Source: Odiellus spinosus
Lineage: Eukaryota > Arthropoda > Arachnida > Opiliones > Phalangiidae
DNA length: 64,000 bases
NCBI GenBank assembly: GCA_963920705.1
Contig: CAWUCO010000193.1
Location: 86,860 to 150,859, forward strand
Reading direction: 5' to 3'
Both the position numbers and the translations under genes were made by a program. This document shows, one piece after another, positions 41,385-54,100 of this stretch. Each line of letters begins with the position of its first letter. The first letter of the stretch is position 1. The notes beneath the pieces were generated by a model. It worked only from the letters and a program-made list of their open reading frames with translations. It was not told the origin of the DNA and made no database searches.

Positions 41385-44300
41385 GGCCATATTTTTCTTG
41401 TTTTTTAACGGATTTTTGAAAACTCTTATTATTTAGACTGTCCATTAATTGCTCTTTCGAATGACTTTGGTTTTGTCTAAATTGCCAAAACGTGACAAAT
41501 ATAAAATTGGTTAAAATTAAGCAAAAACGCTTAAAAATCCAAGATTATCGGATTCAAATGGACATAAAACTTTTGATTTGTAAGTGATTTAGACAAAATT
41601 AACACCACTCGAAAGAGCAAATATTGGTCTATCTAAAAAACAAAAGTTTTGGAAAATCCGTTGAAAATCATGGAAAATATAGCTAATTCAAAAACATCTA
41701 ATAAAAAAGCGAATTTTTAAAATCTGAAATTTGACTATTTTGATATTGTATGATTTCTTGAATTGGCCATATTTTTCTTGTTTTTCAACGAGTTTTTGAA
41801 AACTCTTATTATTTAGACTGTCCATTATTTGCTCTTTCGAATGACTTTGGTTTTGTCTAAATTGCCAAAACGTGACAAATATAAAATTGGTTAAAATTAA
41901 GCAAAAACGCATAAAATCCAAGATTATTGGATTCAAAAGGACGCAAAACTTTTGATTTTTAAGTGATTTAGACATAAATTAACACCACTCGAAAGAGCAA
42001 ATATTGGTCTATCTAAAAAACAAGAGTTTTGGAAAATCCGTTGAAAAACATGGAAAATATAGCCAATTCAAAAACATCTAATAAAAAAAAGCGAATTTTT
42101 AAAATCTGAAATTTGACTATTTTGATATTGTATGATTTCTTGAATTGGCCATATTTTTCTTGTTTTTCAACGGATTTTTGAAAACTCTTATTATTTAGAT
42201 TGATAATTAATTTCTCTTTCGAATGACTTTGGTTTTGTCTAAATTGCCAAAACGTGACAAATATAAAATTGGTTAAAATTAAGCAAAAACGCTTAAAAAT
42301 CCAAGATTATCGGATTCAAATTGACATAAAACTTTTGATTTGTAAGTGATTTAGACAAAATTAACACCACTCGAAAGAGCAAATATTGGTCTATCTAAAA
42401 AACAAGAGTTTTGGAAAATCTGTTGAAAAACATGTAAAATATAGAAAAAAAAACATCTAATAAAAAAAGCCAATTTTTAAAATCTGAAATTTGACTATTT
42501 TGATATTGTATGATTTCTTGAATTGGCCATATTTTTCTTGTTTTTTAACGGATTTTTGAAAACTCTTATTATTTAGACTGTCCATTAATTGCTCTTTCGA
42601 ATGACTTTGGTTTTGTCTAAATTGCCAAAACGTGACAAATATAAAATTGGTTAAAATTAAGCAAAAACGCTTAAAAATCCAAGATTATCGGATTCAAATG
42701 GACATAAAACTTTTGATTTGTAAGTGATTTAGACAAAATTAACACCACTCGAAAGAGCAAATATTGGTCTATCTAAAAAACAAGAGTTTTGGAAAATCCG
42801 TTGAAAATCATGGAAAATATAGCTAATTCAAAAACATCTAATAAAAAAGCGAATTTTTAAAATCTGAAATTTGACTATTTTGATATTGTATGATTTCTTG
42901 AATTGGCCATATTTTTCTTGTTTTTCAACGAGTTTTTGAAAACTCTTATTATTTAGACTGTCCATTATTTGCTCTTTCGAATGACTTTGGTTTTGTCTAA
43001 ATTGCCAAAACGTGACAAATATAAAATTGGTTTAAATTAAGCAAAAATGCATAAAATCCAAGATTATTGGATTCAAATGGACGCAAAACTTTTGATTTTT
43101 AAGTGATTTAGACATAAATTAACACCACTCGAAAGAGCAAATATTGGTCTATCTAAAAAACAAGAGTTTTGGAAAATCCGTTGAAAAACATGGAAAATAT
43201 GGCCAATTCAAAAAACATCTAATATCAAAAAGCGAATATTTAAAATCTGAAATTTGATTATTTTGATATTGTATGATTTCTTGAATTGGCCATATTTTTC
43301 TTGTTTTTTAACGGATTTTTGAAAACTCTTATTATATAGACTGTCCATTAATTGCTCTTTCGATTGACTTTGGTTTTGTCTAAATTGCCAAAACGTGACA
43401 AATATAAAATTGGTTAAAATTAGCAAAAACGCTTAAAAATCCAAGATTATTGGATTCAAATGGACGCAAAACTTTTGATTTTTAAGTGATTTAGACAAAA
43501 ATTAACACCACTCGAAAGAGCAAATATTGGTCTATCTAAAAAATAAGAGTTTTGGAAAATCCGTTGAAAAACATGGAAAATATGACCAATTCAAAAAACA
43601 TCTAATATCAAAAAGCGAATTTTTAAAATCTGAAATTTGACTATTTTGATATTGTATGATTTCTTGAATTGGCCATATTTTTCTAGTTTTTCAACGGATT
43701 TTTGAAAACTCTTATTATTTAGATTGATAATTAATTGCTCTTTCGAATGACTTTGGTTTTGTCTAAATTGCCAAAACGTGACAAATATAAAATTGGTTAA
43801 AATTAAGCAAAAACGCTTAAAAATCCAAGATTATCGGATTCAAATGGACATAAAACTTTTGATTTGTAAGTGATTTAGACAAAATTAACACCACTCGAAA
43901 GAGCAAATATTGGTCTATCTAAAAAACAAGAGTTTTGGAAAATCCGTTGAAAATCATGGAAAATATAGCTAATTCAAAAACATCTAATAAAAAAGCGAAT
44001 TTTTAAAATCTGAAATTTGACTATTTTGATATTGTATGATTTCTTGAATTGGCCATATTTTTCTTGTTTTTCAACGAGTTTTTGAAAACTCTTATTATTT
44101 AGACTGTCCATTATTTGCTCTTTCGAATGACTTTGGTTTTGTCTAAATTGCCAAAACGTGACAAATATAAAATTGGTTAAAATTAAGCAAAAACGCATAA
44201 AATCCAAGATTATTGGATTCAAATGGACGCAAAACTTTTGATTTTTAAGTGATTTAGACATAAATTAACACCACTCGAAAGAGCAAATATTGGTCTATCT

Positions 44301-45576
44301 AAAAAACAAGAGTTTTGGAAAATCTGTTGAAAAACATGTAAAATATAGAAAAAAAAAACATCTAATAAAAAAAGCCAATTTTTAAAATCTGAAATTTGAC
44401 TATTTTGATATTGTATGATTTCTTGAATTGGCCATATTTTTCTTGTTTTTTAACGGATTTTTGAAAACTCTTATTATTTAGACTGTCCATTAATTGCTCT
44501 TTCGAATGACTTTGGTTTTGTCTAAATTGCCAAAACGTGACAAATATAAAATTGGTTAAAATTAGCAAAAACGCTTAAAAATCCAAGATTATTTATTCAA
44601 ATGGACGCAAAACTTTTGATTTTTAAGTGAGTTAGACAAAAATTAACACCACTCGAAAGAGCAAATATTGGTCTATCTAAAAAACAAGAGTTTTGGAAAA
44701 TCCGTTGAAAAACATGGAAAATATGGCCAATTCAAAAAACATCTAATATCAAAAAGCGAATATTTAAAATCTGAAATTTGATTATTTTGATATTGTATGA
44801 TTTCTTGAATTGGCCATATTTTTCTTGTTTTTTAACGGATTTTTGAAAACTCTTATTATTTAGACTGTCCATTAATTGCTCTTTCGATTGACTTTGGTTT
44901 TGTCTAAATTGCCAAAACGTGACAAATATAATATTGGTTAAAATTAGCAAAAACGCTTAAAAATCCAAGATTATTGGATTCAAATGGACGCAAAACTTTT
45001 GATTTTTAAGTGATTTAGACAAAAATTAACACCACTCGAAAGAGCAAATATTGGTCTATCTAAAAAATAAGAGTTTTGGAAAATCCGTTGAAAAAGATGG
45101 AAAATATGACCAATTCAAAAAACATCTAATATCAAAAAGCGAATTTTTAAAATCTGAAATTTGACTATTTTGATATTGTATGATTTCTTGAATTGGCCAT
45201 ATTTTTCTAGTTTTTCAACGGATTTTTGAAAACTCTTATTATTTAGATTGATAATTAATTGCTCTTTCGAATGACTTTGGTTTTGTCTAAATTGCCAAAA
45301 CGTGACAAATATAAAATTGGTTAAAATTAAGCAAAAACGATTAAAAATCCAAGATTATTGGATTCAAATGGACACAAAACTTTTGATTTTTAAGTGATTT
45401 AGACAAAATTAACACCACTCGAAAGAGCAAATATTGGTCCATCTAAAAAACAAGAGTTTTGGAAAAACCTTTGAAAAACATGGAAAATATAGAAAATTCA
45501 AAAACATCTAATAAAAAAAAGCCAATTTTTAAAATCTGAAATTTGACTATTTTGATATTGTATGATTTCTTGAATT

Positions 45577-45731
45577 GGCCATATTTTTCTTGTTTTTCAA
45601 CGGATTTTTGAAAACTCTTATTATTTAGACAGTCCATTAATTGCTCTTTCGAATGAATTATTAAAAAACATGGAAAATATAGAAAATTCAAAAACATCTA
45701 ATAAAAAAAAGCCAATTTGATTTCTTGAATT
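45577..45731. repeat. Short unit 6 (155 bp)
   Basis: Both shared deletion junctions are present. The unit closes the heterogeneous zone, and no short unit is found downstream of it. The preceding M arm reads GACAGTCCATT in place of GACTGTCCATT. Confidence 0.9.
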
Positions 45732-46495
45732 GGCCATATTTTTCTTGTTTTTTAACGGATTTTTGAAAACTCTTATTATTTAGACTGTCCATTAATTGCT
45801 CTTTCGAATGACTTTGGTTTTGTCTAAATTGCCAAAACCTGACAAATATAAAATTAGTTAAAATTAAGCAAAAACGCTTAAAAATCCAAGAATATTGGAT
45901 TCAAATGGACACAAAACTTTTGATTTGTAAGTGATTTAGACTAAATTAACACCACTCGAAAGAGCAAATATTGGTCTATCTAAAACACAAGAGTTTTGGA
46001 AAAACCTTTGAAAAACATGGAAAATATAGAAAATTCAAAAACATCTAATAAAAAAAAGCCAATTTTTAAAATCTTAAATTTGACTATTTTGATATTGTAT
46101 GATTTCTTGAATTGGCCATATTTTTCTTGTTTTTCAACGGATTTTTGAAAACTCTTATTATTTAGATTGATAATTAATTGCTCTTTCGAATGACTTTGGT
46201 TTTGTCTAAATTGCCAAAACGTGACAAATATAAAATTGGTTAAAATTAAGCAAAAACGCTTAAAAATCATAGATTATTCGATTCAAATGGACACAAAACT
46301 TTTGATTTTTAAGCGATTTAGACAAAAATTAACACCACTCGAAAGAGCAAATATTGGTCTATGTAAAAAACAAGAGTTTTGGAAAATCCGTTGAAAAACA
46401 TGGAAAATATAGCTAATTCAAAAACATCTAATAAAAAAAGCGAATTTTTAAAATCTGAAATTTGACTATTTTGATATTGTATGATTTCTTGAATT

Positions 46496-46887
46496 GGCCA
46501 TATTTTTCTTGTTTTTCAACGGATTTTTGAAAACTCTTATTATTTAGACTGTCCATTAATTGCTCTTTCGAATGATTTTGGTTTTGACTAAATTGCCAAA
46601 ACGTGACAAATATAAAATTGGTTAAAATTAAGCAAAAACGCTTAAAAATCCAAGATTATTCGATTCAAATGGACACAAAACTTTTGATTTTTAAGCGATT
46701 TAGACAAAATTAACACCATTCGAAAGAGCAAATATTGGTCTATCTAAAAAACAAGAGTGGTGGAAAATCCGTTGAAAAACATGGAAAACATGGAAAATAT
46801 GACCAATTCAAAAAACATCTAATATCAAAAAGCGAATTTTTAAAATCTGAAATTTGATTATTTTTATATTGTATGATTTCTTGAATT
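46496..46887. repeat. 392-bp monomer with 9-base duplication, copy 1
   Basis: ACATGGAAA occurs twice in tandem at 46779-46787 and 46788-46796, where other monomers have it once. The same monomer carries AAGAGTGGTGG in place of AAGAGTTTTGG. It is the first of four copies, and all later ones share both changes. Confidence 0.88.
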
Positions 46888-48037
46888 GGCCATATTTTTC
46901 TTGTTTTTTAACGGATTTTTGAAAACTCTTATTATTTAGACTGTCCATTAATTGCTCTTTCGAATGACTTTGGTTTTGTCTAAATTTCCAAAACGTGACA
47001 AATATAAAATTGGTTAAAATTAAGCAAAACGGCTTAAAAATCAAAGATTATTGGATTCAAATGGACACAAAGCATTTGATTTTTAAGCGATTTAGACAAA
47101 ATCAACACCAATCGAAACAACAAATAGTGGTCTATATAAAAAACAAGAGTTTTGGAAAATCCGTTGAAAAACATGGAAAATATGGCCAATTCAAAAAACA
47201 TCTAATATCAAAAAGCGTATTTTTAAAATCTGAAATTTGACTATTTTGATATTGTATGATTTCTTGAATTGGCCATATTTTTCTTGTTTTTCAACGGATT
47301 TTTGAAAACTCTTATTATTTAGACTGTCCATTATTTGCTCTTTCGAATGAGTTTTGTTTTGTCTAAATTGCCAAAACGCGACAAATATAAAATGGGTTAA
47401 AATTAAGCAAAACCGCTTAAAAATCAAAGATTATTGGATTCAAATTTACACGAAGCATTTGATTTTTAAGCGATTTAGACAAAATCAACACCAATCGAAA
47501 GAGCAAATAGTGGTCTATCTAAAAAACAAGAGTTTTGGAAAATCCGTTGAAAAACATATAAAATATGGCCAATTCAAAAAAACATCTTATAACAAAAAGC
47601 GTATTTTTAAAATCTGAAATTTGACTATTTTGATATTGTATGATTTCTCTAATTGGCCATATTTTTCTTGTTTTTCAACGGATTTTTGAAAACTCTTATT
47701 ATTTAGACTGTCCATTATTTGCTCTTTCGAATGAGTTTTGTTTTGTCTAAATTGCCGAAACGTGACAAATATAAAATGGGTTAAAATTAAGCAAAACCGC
47801 TTAAAAATCAATGATTATTGGATTCAAATGGACACAAAACATTTGATTTTTAAGCGATTTAGACAAAATCAACACCAATCGAAAGAGCAAATAGTGGTCT
47901 ATCTAAAAAACAAGAGTTTTGGAAAATGCGTTGAAAAACATGGAAAATATGGCCAATTCAATAAACATCTAATATCAAAAAGCGAATTTTTAAAATCTGA
48001 AATTTGACTATTTTGATATTGTATGATTTCTTGAATT

Positions 48038-48429
48038 GGCCATATTTTTCTTGTTTTTCAACGGATTTTTGAAAACTCTTATTATTTAGACTGTCCATTA
48101 CTTGCTCTTTCGAATGATTTTGGTTTTGACTAAATTGCCAAAACGTGACAAATATAAAATTGGTTAAAATTAAGCAAAAACGCTTAAAAATCCAAGATTA
48201 TTCGATTCAAATGGACACAAAACTTTTGATTTTTAAGCGATTTAGACAAAATTAACACCATTCGAAAGAGCAAATATTGGTCTATCTAAAAAACAAGAGT
48301 GGTGGAAAATCCGTTGAAAAACATGGAAAACATGGAAAATATGACCAATTCAAAAAACATCTAATATCAAAAAGCGAATTTTTAAAATCTGAAATTTGAT
48401 TATTTTTATATTGTATGATTTCTTGAATT
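48038..48429. repeat. 392-bp monomer, copy 2
   Basis: It has the same ACATGGAAA tandem pair and AAGAGTGGTGG marker as the 46496 copy. It is followed by the monomer with TCTCTAATTGGCC, placing it at the head of a 1159-base unit. Confidence 0.88.
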
Positions 48430-49196
48430 GGCCATATTTTTCTTGTTTTTCAACGGATTTTTGAAAACTCTTATTATTTAGACTGTCCATTATTTGCTCT
48501 TTCGAATGAGTTTTGTTTTGTCTAAATTGCCAAAACGCGACAAATATAAAATGGGTTAAAATTAAGCAAAACCGCTTAAAAATCAAAGATTATTGGATTC
48601 AAATTTACACGAAGCATTTGATTTTTAAGCGATTTAGACAAAATCAACACCAATCGAAAGAGCAAATAGTGGTCTATCTAAAAAACAAGAGTTTTGGAAA
48701 ATCCGTTGAAAAACATATAAAATATGGCCAATTCAAAAAAACATCTTATAACAAAAAGCGTATTTTTAAAATCTGAAATTTGACTATTTTGATATTGTAT
48801 GATTTCTCTAATTGGCCATATTTTTCTTGTTTTTCAACGGATTTTTGAAAACTCTTATTATTTAGACTGTCCATTATTTGCTCTTTCGAATGAGTTTTGT
48901 TTTGTCTAAATTGCCGAAACGTGACAAATATAAAATGGGTTAAAATTAAGCAAAACCGCTTAAAAATCAAAGATTATTGGATTCAAATGGACACAAAACA
49001 TTTGATTTTTAAGCGATTTAGACAAAATCAACACCAATCGAAAGAGCAAATAGTGGTCTATCTAAAAAACAAGAGTTTTGGAAAATCCGTTGAAAAATAT
49101 GGAAAATATGGCCAATTCAAAAAACATGTAATATCAAAAAGCGAATTTTTAAAATCTGAAATTTGACTATTTTGATATTGTATGATTTCTTGAATT

Positions 49197-49588
49197 GGCA
49201 ATATTTTTCTTGTTTTTCAACGGATTTTTGAAAACTCTTATTATTTAGACTGTCCATTACTTGCTCTTTCGAATGATTTTGGTTTTGACTAAATTGCCAA
49301 AACGTGACAAATATAAAATTGGTTAAAATTAAGCAAAAACGCTTAAAAATCCAAGATTATTCGATTCAAATGGACACAAAACTTTTGATTTTTAAGCGAT
49401 TTAGACAAAATTAACACCATTCGAAAGAGCAAATATTGGTCTATCTAAAAAACAAGAGTGGTGGAAAATCCGTTGAAAAACATGGAAAACATGGAAAATA
49501 TGACCAATTCAAAAAACATCTAATATCAAAAAGCGAATTTTTAAAATCTGAAATTTGATTATTTTTATATTGTATGATTTCTTGAATT
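49197..49588. repeat. 392-bp monomer, copy 3
   Basis: It carries the same tandem pair and GGTGG marker, exactly 1159 bases after copy 2. The anchor at its start reads GGCA instead of GGCC, a change shared with copy 4 only. Confidence 0.88.
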
Positions 49589-50356
49589 GGCCATATTTTT
49601 CTTGTTTTTCAACGGATTTTTGAAAACTCTTATTATTTAGACTGTCCATTATTTGCTCTTTCGAATGAGTTTTGTTTTGTCTAAATTGCCAAAACGCGAC
49701 AAATATAAAATGGGTTAAAATTAAGCAAAACCGCTTAAAAATCAAAGATTATTGGATTCAAATTTACACGAAGCATTTGATTTTTAAGCGATTTAGACAA
49801 AATCAACACCAATCGAAAGAGCAAATAGTGGTCTATCTAAAAAACAAGAGTTTTGGAAAATCCGTTGAAAAACATATAAAATATGGCCAATTCAAAAAAA
49901 ACATCTTATAACAAAAAGCGTATTTTTAAAATCTGAAATTTGACTATTTTGATATTGTATGATTTCTCTAATTGGCCATATTTTTCTTGTTTTTCAACGG
50001 ATTTTTGAAAACTCTTATTATTTAGACTGTCCATTATTTGCTCTTTCGAATGAGTTTTGTTTTGTCTAAATTGCCGAAACGTGACAAATATAAAATGGGT
50101 TAAAATTAAGCAAAACCGCTTAAAAATCAAAGATTATTGGATTCAAATGGACACAAAACATTTGATTTTTAAGCGATTTAGACAAAATCAACACCAATCG
50201 AAAGAGCAAATAGTGGTCTATCTAAAAAACAAGAGTTTTGGAAAATCCGTTGAAAAATATGGAAAATATGGCCAATTCAAAAAACATCTAATATCAAAAA
50301 GCGAATTTTTAAAATCTGAAATTTGACTATTTTGATATTGTATGATTTCTTGAATT

Positions 50357-50748
50357 GGCAATATTTTTCTTGTTTTTCAACGGATTTTTGAAAACTCTTA
50401 TTATTTATACTGTCCATTACTTGCTCTTTCGAATGATTTTGGTTTTGACTAAATTGCCAAAACGTGACAAATATAAAATTGGTTAAAATTTAGCAAAAAC
50501 GCTTAAAAATCCAAGATTATTCGATTCAAATGGACACAAAACTTTTGATTTTTAAGCGATTTAGACAAAATTAACACCATTCGAAAGAGCAAATATTGGT
50601 CTATCTAAAAAACAAGAGTGGTGGAAAATCCGTTGAAAAACATGGAAAACATGGAAAATATGACCAATTCAAAAAACATCTAATATCAAAAAGCGAATTT
50701 TTAAAATCTGAAATTTGATTATTTTTATATTGTATGATTTCTTGAATT
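50357..50748. repeat. 392-bp monomer, copy 4
   Basis: It carries the same tandem pair, the GGTGG marker and the GGCA anchor as copy 3, 1160 bases later. Private changes include TTTATACTGTCC and AAATTTAGC. The regular 1159 period stops after it. Confidence 0.88.
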
Positions 50749-51132
50749 GGCCATATTTTTCTTGTTTTTTAACGGATTTTTGAAAACTCTTATTATTTAG
50801 ACTGTCCATTTATTGCTCTTTCGAATGACTTTGGTTTTGTCTAAATTTCCAAAACGTGACAAATATAAAATTGGTTAAAATTAAGCAAAACCGCTTAAAA
50901 ATCAAAGATTATTGGATTCAAATGGACACAAAACATTTGATTTTTAAGCGATTTAGACAAAATTAACACCAATCGAAAGAGCAAATAGTGGTTTATCTAA
51001 AAAACAAGAGTTTTGGAAAATCCGTTGAAAAACATGGACAATATGGCCAATTCAAAAAAACATCTAATATCAAAAAGCGTATTTTTAAAATCTGAAATTG
51101 GACTATTTTGATATTGTATGATTTCTTGAATT

Positions 51133-54100
51133 GGCCATATTTTTCTTGTTTTTCAACGGATTTTTGAAACTCTTATTATTTAGACTCCATTATTTGCTCT
51201 TTCGAAAGAGTATTGTTTTGTCTAAATTGCCAAAACGTGACAAATATAAAATGGGTTAAAATTAAGCAAAACCGCTTAAAAATCAAAGATTATTGGATTC
51301 AAATGGACACAAAACATTTGATTTTTAAGCGATTTAGACAAAATCAACACCAATCGAAAGAGCAAATAGTGGTCTATCTAAAAAACAAGAGTTTTGGAAA
51401 ATCCGTTGAATAACATGGAAAATATGGCCAATTCAAAAAAACATCTAATATCAAAAAGCGTATTTTTAAAATCTGAAATTTGACTATTTTGATATTGAAT
51501 GATTTCTTGAATTGGCCATATTTTTCTTGTTTTTCAACGGATTTTTGAAAACTCTTTTTATTTAGACTCCATTATTTGCTCTTTCGAATGAGTTTTGTTT
51601 TGTCTAAATTGCCAAAACGTGACAAATATAAAATGGGTTAAAATTAAGCAAAACCGCTTAAAAATCAAAGATTATTGGATTCAAATGGACATAAAACATT
51701 TGATTTTTAAGCGATTTAGACAAAATCAACACCAATCGAAAGAGCAAATAGTGGTCTATCTAAAAAACAAGAGTTTTGGAAAATCCGTTGAAAAACATGG
51801 AAAATATGTCCAATTCAAAAAAACATCTAATATCAAAAAGCGTATTTTTAAAATCTGAAATTTGACTATTTTGATATTGTATGATTTCTTGAATTGGCCA
51901 TATTTTTCTTGTTTTTCAACGGATTTTTGAAAACTCTTATTATTTAGACTGTCCATTATTTGCTCTTTCGAATGAGTTTTGTTTTGTCCAAATTGCCAAA
52001 ACGTGACAAATATAAAATGGGTTAAAATTAAGCAAAACCGCTTAAAAATCAAAGATTATTGGATTCAAATGGACACAAAACATTTGATTTTTAAGCGATT
52101 TAGACAAAATCAACACCAATCGAAAGAGAAAATAGTGGTTTATCTAAAAAACAAGAGTTTTGGAAAATTCGTTGAAAAACATGGAAAATATGGCCAATTC
52201 AAAAAAACATCTAATATCAAAAAGCGTATTTTTAAAATCTGAAATTGGACTATTTTGATATTGTATGATTTCTTGAATTGGCCATATTTTTCTTGTTTTT
52301 CAACGGATTTTTGAAACTCTTATTATTTAGACTGTCCATTATTTGCTCTTTCGAATGAGTATTGTTTTGTCTAAATTGACAAAACGTGACAAATATAAAA
52401 TGGGTTAAAATTAAGCAAAACCGCTTAAAAATCAAAGATTATTGGATTCAAATGGACACAAAACTTTTGATTTGTAAGTGATTTAGACAAAATTAACACC
52501 ACTCGAAAGAGCAAATATTGGTCTATCTAAAAAACAAGAGTTTTGGAAAATCCGTTGAAAAACATGGAAAATATAGAAAATTCAAAAACATCTAATAAAA
52601 AAAAGCCAATTTTTAAAATCTGAAATTTGACTATTTTGATATTGTATGATTTCTTGAATTGGCCATATTTTTCTTGTTTTTCAACGGATTTTTGAAAACT
52701 TTATTATTTAGACTGTCCATTAATTGCTCTTTCGAATGACTTTGGTTTTGTCTAAATTGCCAAAACCTGACAAATATAAAATTAGTTAAAAATTAAGCAA
52801 AAACGCTTAAATATCCAAGATTATTGGATTCAAATGGACACAAAACTTTTGATTTGTAAGTGATTTAGACAAAATTAACACCACTCGAAAGAGCAAATAT
52901 TGGTCCATCTAAAAAACAAGAGTTTTGGAAAATCCGTTGAAAAACATGTAAAATATGACCAATTCAAAAAACATCTAATATCAAAAAGCGAATTTTTAAA
53001 ATCTGAAATTTGACTATTTTGATATTGTATGATTTCTTGAATTGGCCATATTTTTCTTGTTTTTCAACGGATTTTTGAAAACTCTTATTATTTAGACTGT
53101 CCATTAATTGCTCTTTCGAATGACTGTCCATTAATTACTCTTTCGATTGACTTTGGTTTTGTCTAAATTGCCAAAACCTGACAAATATGAAATTGTTTAA
53201 AATTAAGCAAAAACGCTTAAAAATCCAAGATTATTGGATTCAAATGGACGCAAAACTTTTGATTTTTAAGTGATTTAGACAAAATTTAACACCACTCGAA
53301 AGAGCAAATATTGGTCTATCTAAAAAACAAGAGTTTTGGAAAATCCGTTGAAAAACATGGAAAATATGACCAATTCAAAAAACATCTAATATCAAAAAGC
53401 GAATTTTTAAAATCTGAAATTTGACTATTTTGATATTGTATGATTTCTTGAATTGGCCATATTTTTCTTGTTTTTCAACGGATTTTTGAAAACTCTTATT
53501 ATTTAGACTGTCCATTAATTGCTCTTTCGAATGACTTTGGTTTTGTCTAAATTGCCAAAACCTGACAAATATAAAATTAGTTAAAATTAAGCAAAAACGC
53601 TTAATAATCCAAGATTATTGGATTCAAATGGACACAAAACTTTTGATTTGTAAGTGATTTAGACAAAATTAACACCACTCGAAAGAGCAAATATTGGTCC
53701 ATCTAAAAAACAAGAGTTTTGGAAAAACCTTTGAAAAACATGGAAAATATAGAAAATTCAAAAACATCTAATAAAAAAAAGCCAATTTTTAAAATCTGAA
53801 ATTTGACTAATTTGATATTGTATGATTTCTTGAATTGGCCATATTTTTCTTGTTTTTCAACGGATTTTTGAAAACTCTTATTATTTAGACTGTCCATTAA
53901 TTGCTCTTTCGAATGACTTTGGTTTTGTCTAAATTGCCAAAACGTGACAAATATAAAATTGATTAAAATTAAGCAAAAACGCTTAAAAATCCAAGATTAT
54001 TGGATTCAAATGGACACAAAACATTTGAATTTTAAGCGATTTAGACAAAATTAACACCACTTTAAAGATCAAATATGGGTCTATCTAAAAAACAAGAGTT

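Larger units (their letters stand above)
32236..46113. repeat. Block 7: heterogeneous zone with six short units
   Basis: Anchors: 32236, 32390, 32773, 33153, 33535, 33919, 34303, 34686, 34840, 35223, 35603, 35985, 36367, 36749, 37133, 37513, 37895, 38249, 38403, 38784, 39168, 39323, 39704, 40087, 40469, 40848, 41228, 41385, 41765, 42147, 42525, 42905, 43288, 43671, 44051, 44430, 44812, 45195, 45577, 45732. The first 2450 bases (32236-34685) match the following stretch for about 1 kb at offset 2450 before diverging. Many monomers read GATTTGTAAGTG, losing the second-centre stem. From 43288 to about 45300 a four-monomer period of 1524 holds, with a shared TTCTAGTTTTTC marker at 43682 and 45206. 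Confidence 0.85.
46114..51132. repeat. Block 8: 1159-bp three-monomer higher-order repeat with 392-base member
   Basis: Anchors: 46114, 46496, 46888, 47271, 47655, 48038, 48430, 48814, 49197, 49589, 49974, 50357, 50749. Intervals repeat as 392, 384, 383. Private markers recur at offset 1159: TCTCTAATTGGCC near 47646, 48805 and 49965, and AATTGCCGAAAC near 47750, 48909 and 50069. The first copy has one extra 383-base monomer after the 392-base one, making a four-monomer step of 1542. Relatives of that extra monomer reappear at 50830, which suggests the 3-mer amplified inside an older 4-mer. Confidence 0.88.
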
